A stretch of DNA of 10,199 bases from UBA9630 sp043725085 (GCA_043725085.1 JAYSLY010000001.1:1-10199); one strand, 5' to 3'. Shown: positions 1 through 5,903, counted from the first letter of the stretch. The notes: generated by a model not told the origin, from the letters alone. Program-made: numbers and translations.

Positions 1-24
1 TATGAATAGGACTTGCCTTCTTGC

Positions 25-50
25 AAAATGGGCCTTCGGGCCTATTTTGT
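25..50 (+). terminator. Intrinsic terminator of the gene upstream of the window
   Basis: Bases 25-34 pair with 39-48 over ten base pairs (one G-U wobble) around a UUCG tetraloop closed by C-G, an exceptionally stable loop. The 3' arm ends in TTTT and is followed by GTATT, a short imperfect U-tract. No coding frame that I trust reaches this point from base 1, so it most likely ends a transcript that enters from the left. A role in the rpsO leader is the alternative. Confidence 0.65.
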
Positions 51-136
51 ATTGGAATGGGAACTCCGTTTAGTCACTTCTTGTATTGGAGTAGACTAAC
101 CCTTGCTAATTAGACTGTTTTGATATAGAGTTATTT

Positions 137-142
137 TATAAT
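137..142 (+). promoter_or_regulatory. Probable -10 box of the rpsO promoter
   Basis: TATAAT at 137-142 is a perfect -10 hexamer 65 bases before the rpsO ATG, which would put the start of transcription near 149. No good -35 box lies 16-18 bases upstream. TAGACT at 111-116 is 20 bases away, and TTGCTA at 103-108 pairs better with TATAGA at 124-129, but at only 15 bases. The -10 is credible; the exact promoter is uncertain. Confidence 0.5.
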
Positions 143-162
143 CATTATTACTAGCAAACATC

Positions 163-184
163 AGTTGACGCTTTGAACGCAACT
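163..184 (+). promoter_or_regulatory. Small bulged hairpin in the rpsO leader
   Basis: Bases 163-167 pair with 180-184 and bases 169-170 with 178-179, leaving A168 bulged and a seven-base loop (171-177). It lies in the short leader between the presumed transcription start and the rpsO ATG. S15 represses its own mRNA through leader structures in several bacteria, and those structures differ widely between phyla, so this could be such a site. The stem is short and I cannot show that S15 binds it. Confidence 0.25.
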
Positions 185-207
185 TCTGTTTTGCCTTAAA
201 AAACGCT

Positions 208-477
208 ATGGCTCTTACTGGAAAGCAAAAAGCGAAAGTTACAAGTGAAGTTAAAAGACATGACAAGGATACCGGTTCACCAGAATACCAAGTCGCACTT
301 TTCACTGAAACAATCAAAAAACTAACCAGCCACCTCAAGAAAAATCCAAAAGATTTTCATTCTCGAAGAGGTTTGCTCAAGATGGTCTCGAAACGCAGAA
401 GACTCCTGGACTATCTCAAGAAAACCAACGAGAAAGAATACAAAACTCTCATCAAAAAATTAGACCTCAAAAACTAA
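208..477 (+). CDS. rpsO: 30S ribosomal protein S15
   Basis: An 89-residue protein, the usual length for bacterial S15. S15 is a primary 16S rRNA-binding protein of the small subunit platform. It binds the helix 20-22 junction and contributes an intersubunit bridge to 23S rRNA. The family signature is clear: TGSPEYQVALFT at residues 22-33, then the helical segment with HSRRGLL (51-57) and SKRRRLLDYLK (61-71). The ATG at 208 gives the standard MALT-type N-terminus after Met; no Shine-Dalgarno sequence precedes it. It is followed by a terminator at 491-520 and lies about 1.2 kb upstream of pnp, its classic neighbour. Regulation is probably autogenous, as in other bacteria, but this is not demonstrated here. 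Confidence 0.98.
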   Translation: MALTGKQKAKVTSEVKRHDKDTGSPEYQVALFTETIKKLTSHLKKNPKDFHSRRGLLKMVSKRRRLLDYLKKTNEKEYKTLIKKLDLKN

Positions 478-489
478 TTAAGCTATACT
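461..489 (+). promoter_or_regulatory. Putative promoter of the NYN-domain gene, overlapping the end of rpsO
   Basis: TAGACC (461-466) and TATACT (484-489) are separated by exactly 17 bases. The -35 box lies in the last codons of rpsO. Transcription would start near 496, inside the left arm of the terminator hairpin at 491-512. The TAGAC-type -35 box recurs at 6372-6377 before the dksA/traR-like gene. Confidence 0.45.
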
Positions 490-490
490 A

Positions 491-520
491 ATGCAAGACG
501 TGAGTCTTGCATTTTAGTTT
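491..520 (+). terminator. Intrinsic terminator of rpsO
   Basis: Bases 491-499 pair perfectly with 504-512 (nine base pairs) around a GUGA loop of the GNRA type. The run TTTTAGTTT follows. It sits 13 bases after the rpsO stop codon. The T-run is interrupted, so termination may be partial and allow some read-through into the next gene. Confidence 0.7.
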
Positions 521-536
521 AATAAATAAAAAAAAT

Positions 537-1034
537 ATGAGCATATACAAAGAACAACGCATTGGTGTCCTCGTGGACATTCAAAATCTCTACTACAGCG
601 CTAAAGTGCTTTATGGCAAAAAGGTTAATTTTGGCCAAGTCCTGAAAGAAGCTGTGGGCGACCGAAAATTGATCCGCGCCATTGCCTATGGCATTAAGAC
701 TCTGGAGGGTCAGGAAGAAAAATTCTTTGACGCCTTGGAAAAAGTTGGCTATGAAGTTAAAACCAAAGATTTGCAAATTTTCCCCGGCGGAGCAAAGAAG
801 GGGGATTGGGATGTGGGAATTGCCGTGGACGCTATCAAGATGTCAAAGACACTCGATGCGATTGTTTTGGTTTCAGGAGATGGCGACTATATTCCATTGG
901 TCAAATACATCCAATCGACCACCGGTTGTCGCGTGGAAGGTATTGCATTTATGGAATCAACCAGCAACAAGCTCGTTGAGGAGCTGGATGATTTTATCAA
1001 TCTCAGTGAAAACAAGAAAAAGTTCTTAATATAA
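537..1034 (+). CDS. NYN domain (LabA/DUF88-like) protein, putative ribonuclease
   Basis: A 165-residue protein that is essentially one NYN domain. NYN domains have a PIN-like fold and act, where tested, as metal-dependent RNases. The expected acidic residues are present: D14 in VLVDIQNLYY, D90 and D92 in KKGDWDVGIAVDAI with D98, and D115/D117 in LVSGDGDYIPL. The Rossmann-like alternation of strands and helices is visible throughout. An in-frame TTG at 507 would add ten residues, but it lies within the rpsO terminator hairpin; the ATG at 537, after an A-rich leader, is preferred. There is no Shine-Dalgarno sequence. Lying between rpsO and pnp, it may act in RNA processing or decay; that role is inferred from context, and no substrate can be named. 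Confidence 0.85.
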   Translation: MSIYKEQRIGVLVDIQNLYYSAKVLYGKKVNFGQVLKEAVGDRKLIRAIAYGIKTLEGQEEKFFDALEKVGYEVKTKDLQIFPGGAKKGDWDVGIAVDAIKMSKTLDAIVLVSGDGDYIPLVKYIQSTTGCRVEGIAFMESTSNKLVEELDDFINLSENKKKFLI

Positions 1035-1051
1035 TAATATTTCGCGAAGCT

Positions 1052-1447
1052 ATGCTACCGATAACAGCAAGAATAATCACTCTCGTCATTGTTTTCTTTT
1101 TGGCCTATTACACCTACATGTCGATTTGCCTCATGAAAATTGCCCAAAAAATCAAGCTAAAAAATGCTTGGCTTGCATGGATTCCTATTTTTGACATGCT
1201 CTTGGCAATTCAAATTGCCAAAAAACCAACTTGGTGGATTATATTATTCCTTATTCCTTTTGCCAATATCCTTGCCTATATCCTTATTTGGATGGGAATT
1301 TGCAGAGCCCTGCGAAAACCACAATGGCTAGGAATTCTCATAATCATTTCCCCGCTCAACTTAATCGTTTCTGGCTATTTAGCTTTTTCTAAAATTGACA
1401 ACACACCGCAAGGACCGCGGATAAAAATTATCAGCGTCTCTCTCTAG
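1052..1447 (+). CDS. Small four-helix membrane protein, DUF5684-like
   Basis: 131 residues, mostly hydrophobic. Probable membrane segments lie at about residues 6-28, 39-56, 60-83 and 90-113. The pattern of a first helix, then MKIAQKIKLKNAWLAWIPIF (28-47), then KKPTWWIILFLIPFANI (57-73) resembles the DUF5684 family, whose function is unknown and whose members often sit next to secretion or surface genes. The start is the ATG 17 bases after the stop of the NYN gene, so the two are probably co-transcribed. An intrinsic terminator follows at 1465-1490. The short C-terminal tail (about 114-131) is polar and basic. No catalytic motif is visible, and I cannot assign a function beyond an inner-membrane location. 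Confidence 0.75.
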   Translation: MLPITARIITLVIVFFLAYYTYMSICLMKIAQKIKLKNAWLAWIPIFDMLLAIQIAKKPTWWIILFLIPFANILAYILIWMGICRALRKPQWLGILIIISPLNLIVSGYLAFSKIDNTPQGPRIKIISVSL

Positions 1448-1464
1448 CACAAAACCAAAAACGC

Positions 1465-1490
1465 AAAGAATCTTCATTGAAGATTTTTTT
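1465..1490 (+). terminator. Intrinsic terminator after the membrane protein gene
   Basis: Bases 1465-1475 pair with 1479-1489 (eleven base pairs, one G-U wobble) around a three-base ATT loop. Seven consecutive T bases (1484-1490) form the U-tract. It lies 18 bases after the stop codon at 1447 and separates the NYN/membrane protein unit from pnp. Confidence 0.8.
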
Positions 1491-1514
1491 GTTTGCCAAA
1501 AAAACGCTAAAAGC

Positions 1515-1567
1515 TTGCCAAAACTGCAAAAATAGGCTAGACTTGAGCTACTAAATATTTATATAGA
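1515..1567 (+). promoter_or_regulatory. Putative pnp promoter region
   Basis: Two arrangements are possible. TTGCCA (1515-1520) lies 17 bases before TAGACT (1538-1543). Alternatively TAGACT acts as a -35 box 18 bases before TATAGA (1562-1567). The second matches the TAGAC-type -35 seen elsewhere in the window and would start transcription near 1574, upstream of the leader hairpin. TTGCCAAAA also occurs as a direct repeat at about 1493 and 1515. A promoter is expected here, since a terminator precedes it. Confidence 0.4.
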
Positions 1568-1594
1568 AGTCCTTTTTAAAGCAAAATGTGTGAG

Positions 1595-1643
1595 GATTTA
1601 TGAATTAAGGCTTATAACACTTACGAGTCCTAATTCGTAAATC
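1595..1643 (+). promoter_or_regulatory. Long hairpin in the pnp leader
   Basis: Bases 1595-1612 pair with 1626-1643 over 18 positions with one A-C mismatch and two G-U wobbles, enclosing a 13-base loop (1613-1625). No U-tract follows, so it is not a terminator. A second, smaller hairpin (1664-1670 with 1676-1682) lies closer to the start codon. In Escherichia coli a long pnp leader stem is cut by RNase III, and PNPase then destabilises its own message. A similar autogenous control is plausible here by analogy only. Confidence 0.55.
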
Positions 1644-1702
1644 ATCGTCATACAACTTGCTTTTTGGCCTAAATCAGGCTAATTGAGACTTCAACAAGAA
1701 GA

Positions 1703-3811
1703 ATGGATCAAAAGAAATGGTCTCTCCAAATTGGAGGACGAATCCTGGAAATCGAAACCGGCCTTTTGGCCGGACAAGCTAATGGCGCCGTCACAGTGCG
1801 CTATGGTGATACAGTTGTTTTAGCCACAGCTGTAATGAGCAAAGGTGCTTCACGTATCAGCGGATATTTTCCCCTCATGGTGGATTTTGAAGAGCGCTAT
1901 TATGCAGCCGGAAAAATCAAAGGTTCGCGTTTCATCAAGCGCGAAGGTCGCCCATCAGATGATGCCGTCCTTTCTGGACGCGCAGTTGATCGCACCATCC
2001 GCCCGCTTTTTAATCACAGAATGCGCAATGATGTGCAAGTGATTGCGACCGTGCTTTCCTATGACGGAGAAAATGACCCGGATGTAATTGCAATTATTGC
2101 TGCGTCCACCGCCTTGGCAATTTCTAACATTCCTTGGAATGGGCCTGTGGCAGCAGTGCGTGTCGGAAAGGCTGACGGAGAATTTGTGTTAAACCCTGTC
2201 ACTAATGGAGATCTGAAAGAGGGCGAGCTGGATCTTTTGATTTCCGGCAGTCTCGACAAAATCAATATGATCGAAAGCGGTGCAATGGAAATTTCCGAAG
2301 AAGAAATGCTCCGCGCTTTCACTTTCGGCCAAGAAGCAATCAAAAAAATCGTGACTTTCATTTTGGAAATTCAAAAAGAAGTGGGAAAAGCGAAAAGTGA
2401 ACCAACACTAGTTTCTGGAACACCTGAATTTGAGGCTAAAGTCAAAGAAATCCTACTTTCCCAAAATCTCGCTGAAGCGCTTTATGACAAAGACAAGAAA
2501 GTGATTGAGGATAAGCTTAGCGCGATCCAAGACAAGGTCAAAGAATATATCAAAGCAACATTCCCCGAAGAAGTGGACAAGCTGAAAGAAGTAGCCGAAA
2601 TCGTGTTTGAAGAAGTATCTGACGAAATCGTGCATAAAAATATTTTGGAGAAAGAATTGCGACCGGATTCTCGAAAACTGGATGAAATTCGTCACATTGA
2701 ATGCCGCACCGGCATTTTGCCCAGAACGCATGGCACCGGACTTTTCACTCGCGGAGAAACGCAAGCGCTCACCGTCACTACGCTTGGCTCACCTGGCGAT
2801 CAACAAATCATCGACACGATGGAAGTGGATATGAAAAAACGCTATATTCATCACTACAATTTTCCGCCATACTCAGTTGGTGAGGTACGTCCAATGAGAG
2901 GACCGGGAAGACGTGAAGTGGGACATGGCGCTCTCGCTGAAAAAGCGCTTGTGCCAGTTTTGCCTGCTAAAGAAGACTTTCCCTACACAATTCTCTTGGT
3001 TTCTGAAATCCTCTCGTCCAACGGTTCATCTTCGATGGCTTCCACTTGCGGTTCAACCCTGTCTCTCATGGACGCCGGTGTGCCAATCAAACGCCCCGTT
3101 TCCGGAATTGCCATGGGTATTATTGTGGGAAAAGACGACAAATTCAAAATCCTGACTGACATTCAAGGCCTGGAAGATCACTATGGCGATATGGATTTCA
3201 AGGTCGCCGGCACCGAAAAAGGCATCACAGCAATGCAAATGGACGTGAAAGTTGATGGCGTCACGCTCGAAATGCTTTCAGCCGTTCTCACGCAATCCCA
3301 CCAAAATCGCTTGGAAATTTTGAAAAAAATCACCGACACAATTTCCACGCCACGCGCTGAAATGTCACAATATGCGCCACGTATCATCACCATGCAAATC
3401 AATCCTGAAAAAATTAGAAATGTCATTGGCACAGGTGGAAAAATTATCAACGAAATCATTGATCAAACCGGTGTGCAAATTGACATTGAAGACTCTGGCA
3501 TGATTTTCATCACTTCGCCTGACCAAGTTTCCGCTGCAAAAGCCAAACAATGGATTGACAATCTCACCCACGAAGTGAAAGCGGGAGAATTATTCAATGC
3601 CAAAGTGACCCGCATCATGGCCTTTGGCGCTTTTGCCGAAATTCTTCCCGGTCAAGAAGGATTAATTCACATTTCCGAAATCGCCGATCGCCGCATTGAA
3701 AAAGTGGAAGACGTTTTGAGCGTTGGCGACATCGTTCCGGTCAAAGTGAAAGAGATTGACTCACAAGGTCGCATCAACCTTTCAGCTAAAGCTGCCAAGC
3801 AAGTGGAATAA
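1703..3811 (+). CDS. pnp: Polynucleotide phosphorylase (PNPase)
   Basis: A 702-residue protein of normal length. It is a trimeric 3'-5' exoribonuclease that degrades RNA by phosphorolysis, releasing nucleoside diphosphates, and can run in reverse. Domains in order: first RNase PH core (about 10-145), linking helical domain (about 150-300), second RNase PH core (about 315-550), KH domain with the GTGG loop at 576-579, and S1 domain (about 628-697). The phosphate-binding GSSS is at 441-444. The metal-site residues of the DHYGDMDFK motif are D492, D498 and K500. FFRR-like RNA contacts of core 1 fall near RPLFNHRMR (100-108). The ATG at 1703 is preceded by a purine run touching the start codon rather than a spaced Shine-Dalgarno site. 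A strong terminator follows. The order rpsO...pnp is widely conserved. Confidence 0.98.
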   Translation: MDQKKWSLQIGGRILEIETGLLAGQANGAVTVRYGDTVVLATAVMSKGASRISGYFPLMVDFEERYYAAGKIKGSRFIKREGRPSDDAVLSGRAVDRTIRPLFNHRMRNDVQVIATVLSYDGENDPDVIAIIAASTALAISNIPWNGPVAAVRVGKADGEFVLNPVTNGDLKEGELDLLISGSLDKINMIESGAMEISEEEMLRAFTFGQEAIKKIVTFILEIQKEVGKAKSEPTLVSGTPEFEAKVKEILLSQNLAEALYDKDKKVIEDKLSAIQDKVKEYIKATFPEEVDKLKEVAEIVFEEVSDEIVHKNILEKELRPDSRKLDEIRHIECRTGILPRTHGTGLFTRGETQALTVTTLGSPGDQQIIDTMEVDMKKRYIHHYNFPPYSVGEVRPMRGPGRREVGHGALAEKALVPVLPAKEDFPYTILLVSEILSSNGSSSMASTCGSTLSLMDAGVPIKRPVSGIAMGIIVGKDDKFKILTDIQGLEDHYGDMDFKVAGTEKGITAMQMDVKVDGVTLEMLSAVLTQSHQNRLEILKKITDTISTPRAEMSQYAPRIITMQINPEKIRNVIGTGGKIINEIIDQTGVQIDIEDSGMIFITSPDQVSAAKAKQWIDNLTHEVKAGELFNAKVTRIMAFGAFAEILPGQEGLIHISEIADRRIEKVEDVLSVGDIVPVKVKEIDSQGRINLSAKAAKQVE

Positions 3812-3814
3812 AAT

Positions 3815-3843
3815 TAGTCAAAATTTAAATTGTGCTATATAAT
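3815..3843 (+). promoter_or_regulatory. Putative promoter of the single-pass membrane protein gene
   Basis: TAGTCA (3815-3820) lies 17 bases before a perfect TATAAT (3838-3843). The predicted start of transcription, about 3850, falls inside the left arm of the pnp terminator hairpin. RNA started here would lack most of that arm and so would escape termination. The -35 box is weak; the -10 box also overlaps TGC-TATATA, an extended -10 alternative. Confidence 0.45.
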
Positions 3844-3875
3844 AGAAGTAGACATTTGTCTACTTCTATTTTTTT
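3841..3875 (+). terminator. Intrinsic terminator of pnp
   Basis: Bases 3841-3853 pair perfectly with 3858-3870 (13 base pairs) around an ATTT loop. T bases run from 3869 to 3875. It lies 29 bases after the pnp stop codon and is one of the clearest terminators in the window. Confidence 0.88.
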
Positions 3876-3896
3876 AATTTAAATTAAAACAAAAAA

Positions 3897-5168
3897 ATGT
3901 TTGGTCTCACAAATAAAATCTCTCAAAAACAACAAGAAGAAAATAAAAACGATAACACCTTAAGCTTAAGCCAGCAAAAAGATTTCAATATTGATGACAT
4001 GCCGATTCACACGATGCGAGAAGATCTGGAAAATCCAAACTCCACCGCTAGCACGATGCTATATAAACCAGAAGCCGCAAGACCAACTCAACCAAATCTA
4101 TCGCAAAAACAAAAAAGCAGCCCCTTCCTTTCGGGCAATGAAAATATGTGGAACACAACAACTCTCAAAAAAGAAACCGAATCAAGAAAGCCTGAAATGA
4201 CCAAAGAAATTAACCTAGATAGAACGTCTGGGGAAAACAAGGAAAAAGAATTTGTTTTTGCTAAAGTAGAAAATAAAACAATGCCCGCCATGACACCCAA
4301 AATGCCAGGTCAAGAAGCTCCTCTGCCACTGCCAAAAAATCAACCTGCGCCAAAAGCCAATTTGCGCATGTTATCATTTTCTCTCATCTCTCTTATTCTC
4401 ATAGCAGCCCTGGGATGGCTTGGATATTCCTATCTAAAAAACAGATCTGAGTTGCAAAAGCAGCCCATTACTGTCGAACCGACAGTGGAAACTCCCATTG
4501 AAACGCCAAAGGAAACACCTCTAACGGAACCGGTGCACTCTTTTTCAGAAATAAACCCCAATTACCTACGCATCGAAGATGGCAAACTAACCGCAGAAAA
4601 AGTCAAGGCTACGATGACCCAAGTTTCACAAGAAGGCTATATCATACCTATTGAATTCATTATAACCGATATTCAAAATAAACCGCTTACCTTTAGCGGT
4701 TTTGCCGGGCTCTTGGGAATCAAACTCTCGCCTTCAATATCAAGCTCTCTGGGAGACAACTTTAGTCTATTTATCTACAATGACACCACCGGTCCAAGAA
4801 TAGGCTTGGAAATTGAATCAAAAAATGATGTCAATCTCGGGAAAGCCATTCTTTCGGAAGAGAAAACATTAGCCAATGAGATCAGCCCGCTCTTTTTCAC
4901 TTCAGCATACAAGACTGAAAAACTATTTGCCACCAGTAGCTATCTCGACGCAAAAATCCGTTTCCAAAATATTATCTCACCGGATATGCTTTCGGTCGAC
5001 TATACTGTCTATAAAAATAAACTGCTCATCGGAACAACAAAACTGACGCTTAGATCAATTATCGACAAACGAGGTGGAATTAAAAATGAAACAACAACTC
5101 CGCCACCGGCAGAAACGCCCGTCATGCCAATCACACCAGAAAAGTCACCAATTAATCCCGCTCAATAA
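3897..5168 (+). CDS. Single-pass membrane protein of unknown function with conserved-looking outer domain
   Basis: 423 residues. Residues 1-155 are polar, rich in Q, K, E, N and P, and probably disordered in the cytoplasm; they contain MPIHTMREDL (35-44), a short motif that I think recurs in similar Patescibacteria proteins. One membrane helix spans about 157-180. A Pro/Thr/Glu-rich spacer (190-213) leads to a folded domain (about 221-392) with alternating strands, including SLFIYN (290-295), RIGLEIE (301-307), PLFF (331-334), KIRFQNI (353-359) and LLIGTTK (376-382). The tail is Pro/Thr-rich. The orientation, cytoplasmic N-terminus and external C-terminal domain, is inferred from the basic residues before the helix. 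I do not recognise a named family. It is a lone gene between a terminator and a long gene-free stretch, with no Shine-Dalgarno sequence. Confidence 0.8.
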   Translation: MFGLTNKISQKQQEENKNDNTLSLSQQKDFNIDDMPIHTMREDLENPNSTASTMLYKPEAARPTQPNLSQKQKSSPFLSGNENMWNTTTLKKETESRKPEMTKEINLDRTSGENKEKEFVFAKVENKTMPAMTPKMPGQEAPLPLPKNQPAPKANLRMLSFSLISLILIAALGWLGYSYLKNRSELQKQPITVEPTVETPIETPKETPLTEPVHSFSEINPNYLRIEDGKLTAEKVKATMTQVSQEGYIIPIEFIITDIQNKPLTFSGFAGLLGIKLSPSISSSLGDNFSLFIYNDTTGPRIGLEIESKNDVNLGKAILSEEKTLANEISPLFFTSAYKTEKLFATSSYLDAKIRFQNIISPDMLSVDYTVYKNKLLIGTTKLTLRSIIDKRGGIKNETTTPPPAETPVMPITPEKSPINPAQ

Positions 5169-5301
5169 AAAATACTGGCTTAATTAGGGACTAAAAAAGT
5201 AAATTACTTTTAAAACCGAAAATTAAACACAAAATAAAACACATTTTCTGGATATTTTTTCAATCAAGTAACCCGCCATCCAAGCCAAATCAATTTTAAC
5301 A

Positions 5302-5330
5302 TTGACCAGACCGATTTTTCCTGCTATAAT
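5302..5330 (+). promoter_or_regulatory. Near-consensus promoter with extended -10, upstream of no protein gene
   Basis: TTGACC (5302-5307), exactly 17 bases, then TATAAT (5325-5330) preceded by TGC, the extended -10 motif. This is the best promoter in the window. Transcription would start at about 5337. No convincing open reading frame follows; a long RNA hairpin does, so it probably drives a non-coding RNA. Confidence 0.75.
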
Positions 5331-5336
5331 AAACAT

Positions 5337-5505
5337 ATTGAACATTAAAAACTTGCAAATAAGAACGGTAAAACAGTTTTCAATCGCAATTTCCCCCTAT
5401 CTGCGATTGAAAACTGTTTTACTGTTCAAGTGTTTTGACCAACGCGTCAAAGCCGCTCTGATCTCTAACATCAGAGACCCTAAAACAAAAACAAACATTT
5501 TTTAT
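5337..5505 (+). ncRNA. Candidate structured non-coding RNA
   Basis: From the predicted start near 5337 the RNA would hold three hairpins in a row. The first pairs 5363-5388 with 5402-5427, 26 base pairs with a single G-U wobble, around a 13-base loop that contains CCCCC. The second pairs 5432-5439 with 5446-5453 (terminal wobble pair included) around a six-base loop. The third pairs 5456-5462 with 5470-5476 around a seven-base loop. A-rich sequence and six T bases (5498-5503), part of an AT-only hairpin, follow. The 3' end could instead be the terminator at 5845-5870, giving about 530 bases. I looked for signatures of tmRNA, RNase P RNA, SRP RNA and 6S RNA and did not see them. The gene call rests on promoter and structure only. 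Confidence 0.45.
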
Positions 5506-5778
5506 TTAAAAATAAAAACAAATAAAAAATAACGCTAGCAAAGTCTAGCACTGTACCTTAAATTCAAAGGCAAAATTGCCAGAGAATGGTAAAACAAAAT
5601 TCCCGAAAAGTTAGAACGGGGATAAACTTGCGTTATGTATATAAAATACATGCACACTATAACATAATTGTCACTCACCCGACGAAAATGTCTCCGTGTT
5701 ACATGTTAATACATGACAAACACTGGGGCGTTCCAGCCAAATTTATTATTTATTGGGCGTTGAACGCCCTGGTTTCCA

Positions 5779-5817
5779 TACCCGCCTGCAACACTTTGCG
5801 TAGCAATGCGGGCAGGC
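5779..5817 (-). repeat. Dispersed palindromic repeat, copy 1 (minus orientation)
   Basis: Read on the minus strand, this stretch matches bases 6800-6839 closely, with a handful of substitutions and one single-base gap; the shared core is CCTGCCCGCA, then TGCT-CGCAA, then TTGCAG-CGG. It can fold: GCCTGC (5784-5789) pairs with GCAGGC (5812-5817), TTGC (5796-5799) with GCAA (5803-5806), and CCTGGT (5768-5773) with ACCAGG (5819-5824). It is intergenic and resembles REP-like elements. Confidence 0.6.
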
Positions 5818-5844
5818 CACCAGGACAGAATATTATTCATTGTT

Positions 5845-5870
5845 AAAGCACCAAAGAAAGGGTGTTTTTT
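5845..5870 (+). terminator. Intrinsic terminator before yraN
   Basis: Bases 5845-5852 pair with 5861-5868 (eight base pairs, one G-U wobble) around the purine loop AAAGAAAG. T bases run 5865-5870. No protein gene ends just upstream, so the transcript it would stop must come from the gene-free stretch, which supports transcription from the 5302-5330 promoter. Confidence 0.6.
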
Positions 5871-5897
5871 GTTTTCCTAAGAATTGCTTGCTATAAT
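5869..5897 (+). promoter_or_regulatory. yraN promoter placing +1 on the start codon
   Basis: TTGTTT (5869-5874), 17 bases, then TATAAT (5892-5897) preceded by TGC (extended -10). Six bases separate the hexamer from the ATG at 5904, so the normal -10 to +1 distance sets the first transcribed base at the A of the ATG. The mRNA would be leaderless. Confidence 0.65.
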
Positions 5898-5903
5898 AAA
5901 AGC

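Larger units (their letters stand above)
5169..5903. other. 735-base stretch without a protein gene
   Basis: After the stop codon at 5168 there is a weak AT-rich hairpin near 5190-5215, then the strong promoter and hairpins listed separately (5302-5505). From 5540 to 5720 I see only small possible stems, for example 5598-5604 with about 5616-5622 and GTGTT...AACAC around 5695-5725. From 5723 to 5824 the sequence is GC-richer, with GGGCGTTC (5726-5733) able to pair with GAACGCCC (5762-5769) and the dispersed palindrome at 5779-5817. The stretch ends with a terminator and the yraN promoter. Two open frames (5302-5532, 5586-5846) look accidental. Confidence 0.6.

Noticed and set aside
1..60. Short frame from ATG at base 2
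   Set aside because: It ends after about 23 codons, runs through the terminator hairpin and shows no family similarity.
507..536. Longer NYN protein starting at TTG 507
   Set aside because: The TTG lies in the terminator stem of rpsO, and the added residues have no family similarity. The ATG at 537 gives a normal NYN start.
5302..5532. Open reading frame of 76 codons across the strong promoter and hairpin
   Set aside because: It would start at a TTG inside the -35 box, so it cannot be translated from that promoter, and its middle is just the inverted repeat read as protein.
5540..5580. Minus-strand promoter-like GGTACAGTGCTAG
   Set aside because: It resembles a well-known synthetic constitutive promoter over about 14 bases, but no -35 box lies at the right distance and no minus-strand gene follows. 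It is a coincidence.
5586..5846. Open reading frame of 86 codons in the gene-free stretch
   Set aside because: It has no recognisable domain or start signal, its composition is unlike the neighbours, and its end translates the dispersed palindrome. It is most likely accidental.
5337..5870. tmRNA, RNase P RNA, SRP RNA or 6S RNA
   Set aside because: I saw no tRNA-like T-arm or CCA end, no conserved RNase P core motif, no SRP loop motif and no 6S-like central bubble. A covariance-model search would be the decisive test.
5862..5903. Longer YraN starting at GTG 5862
   Set aside because: The start lies in a terminator stem and upstream of the -10 box. UPF0102 proteins normally begin near the residues encoded from 5904.
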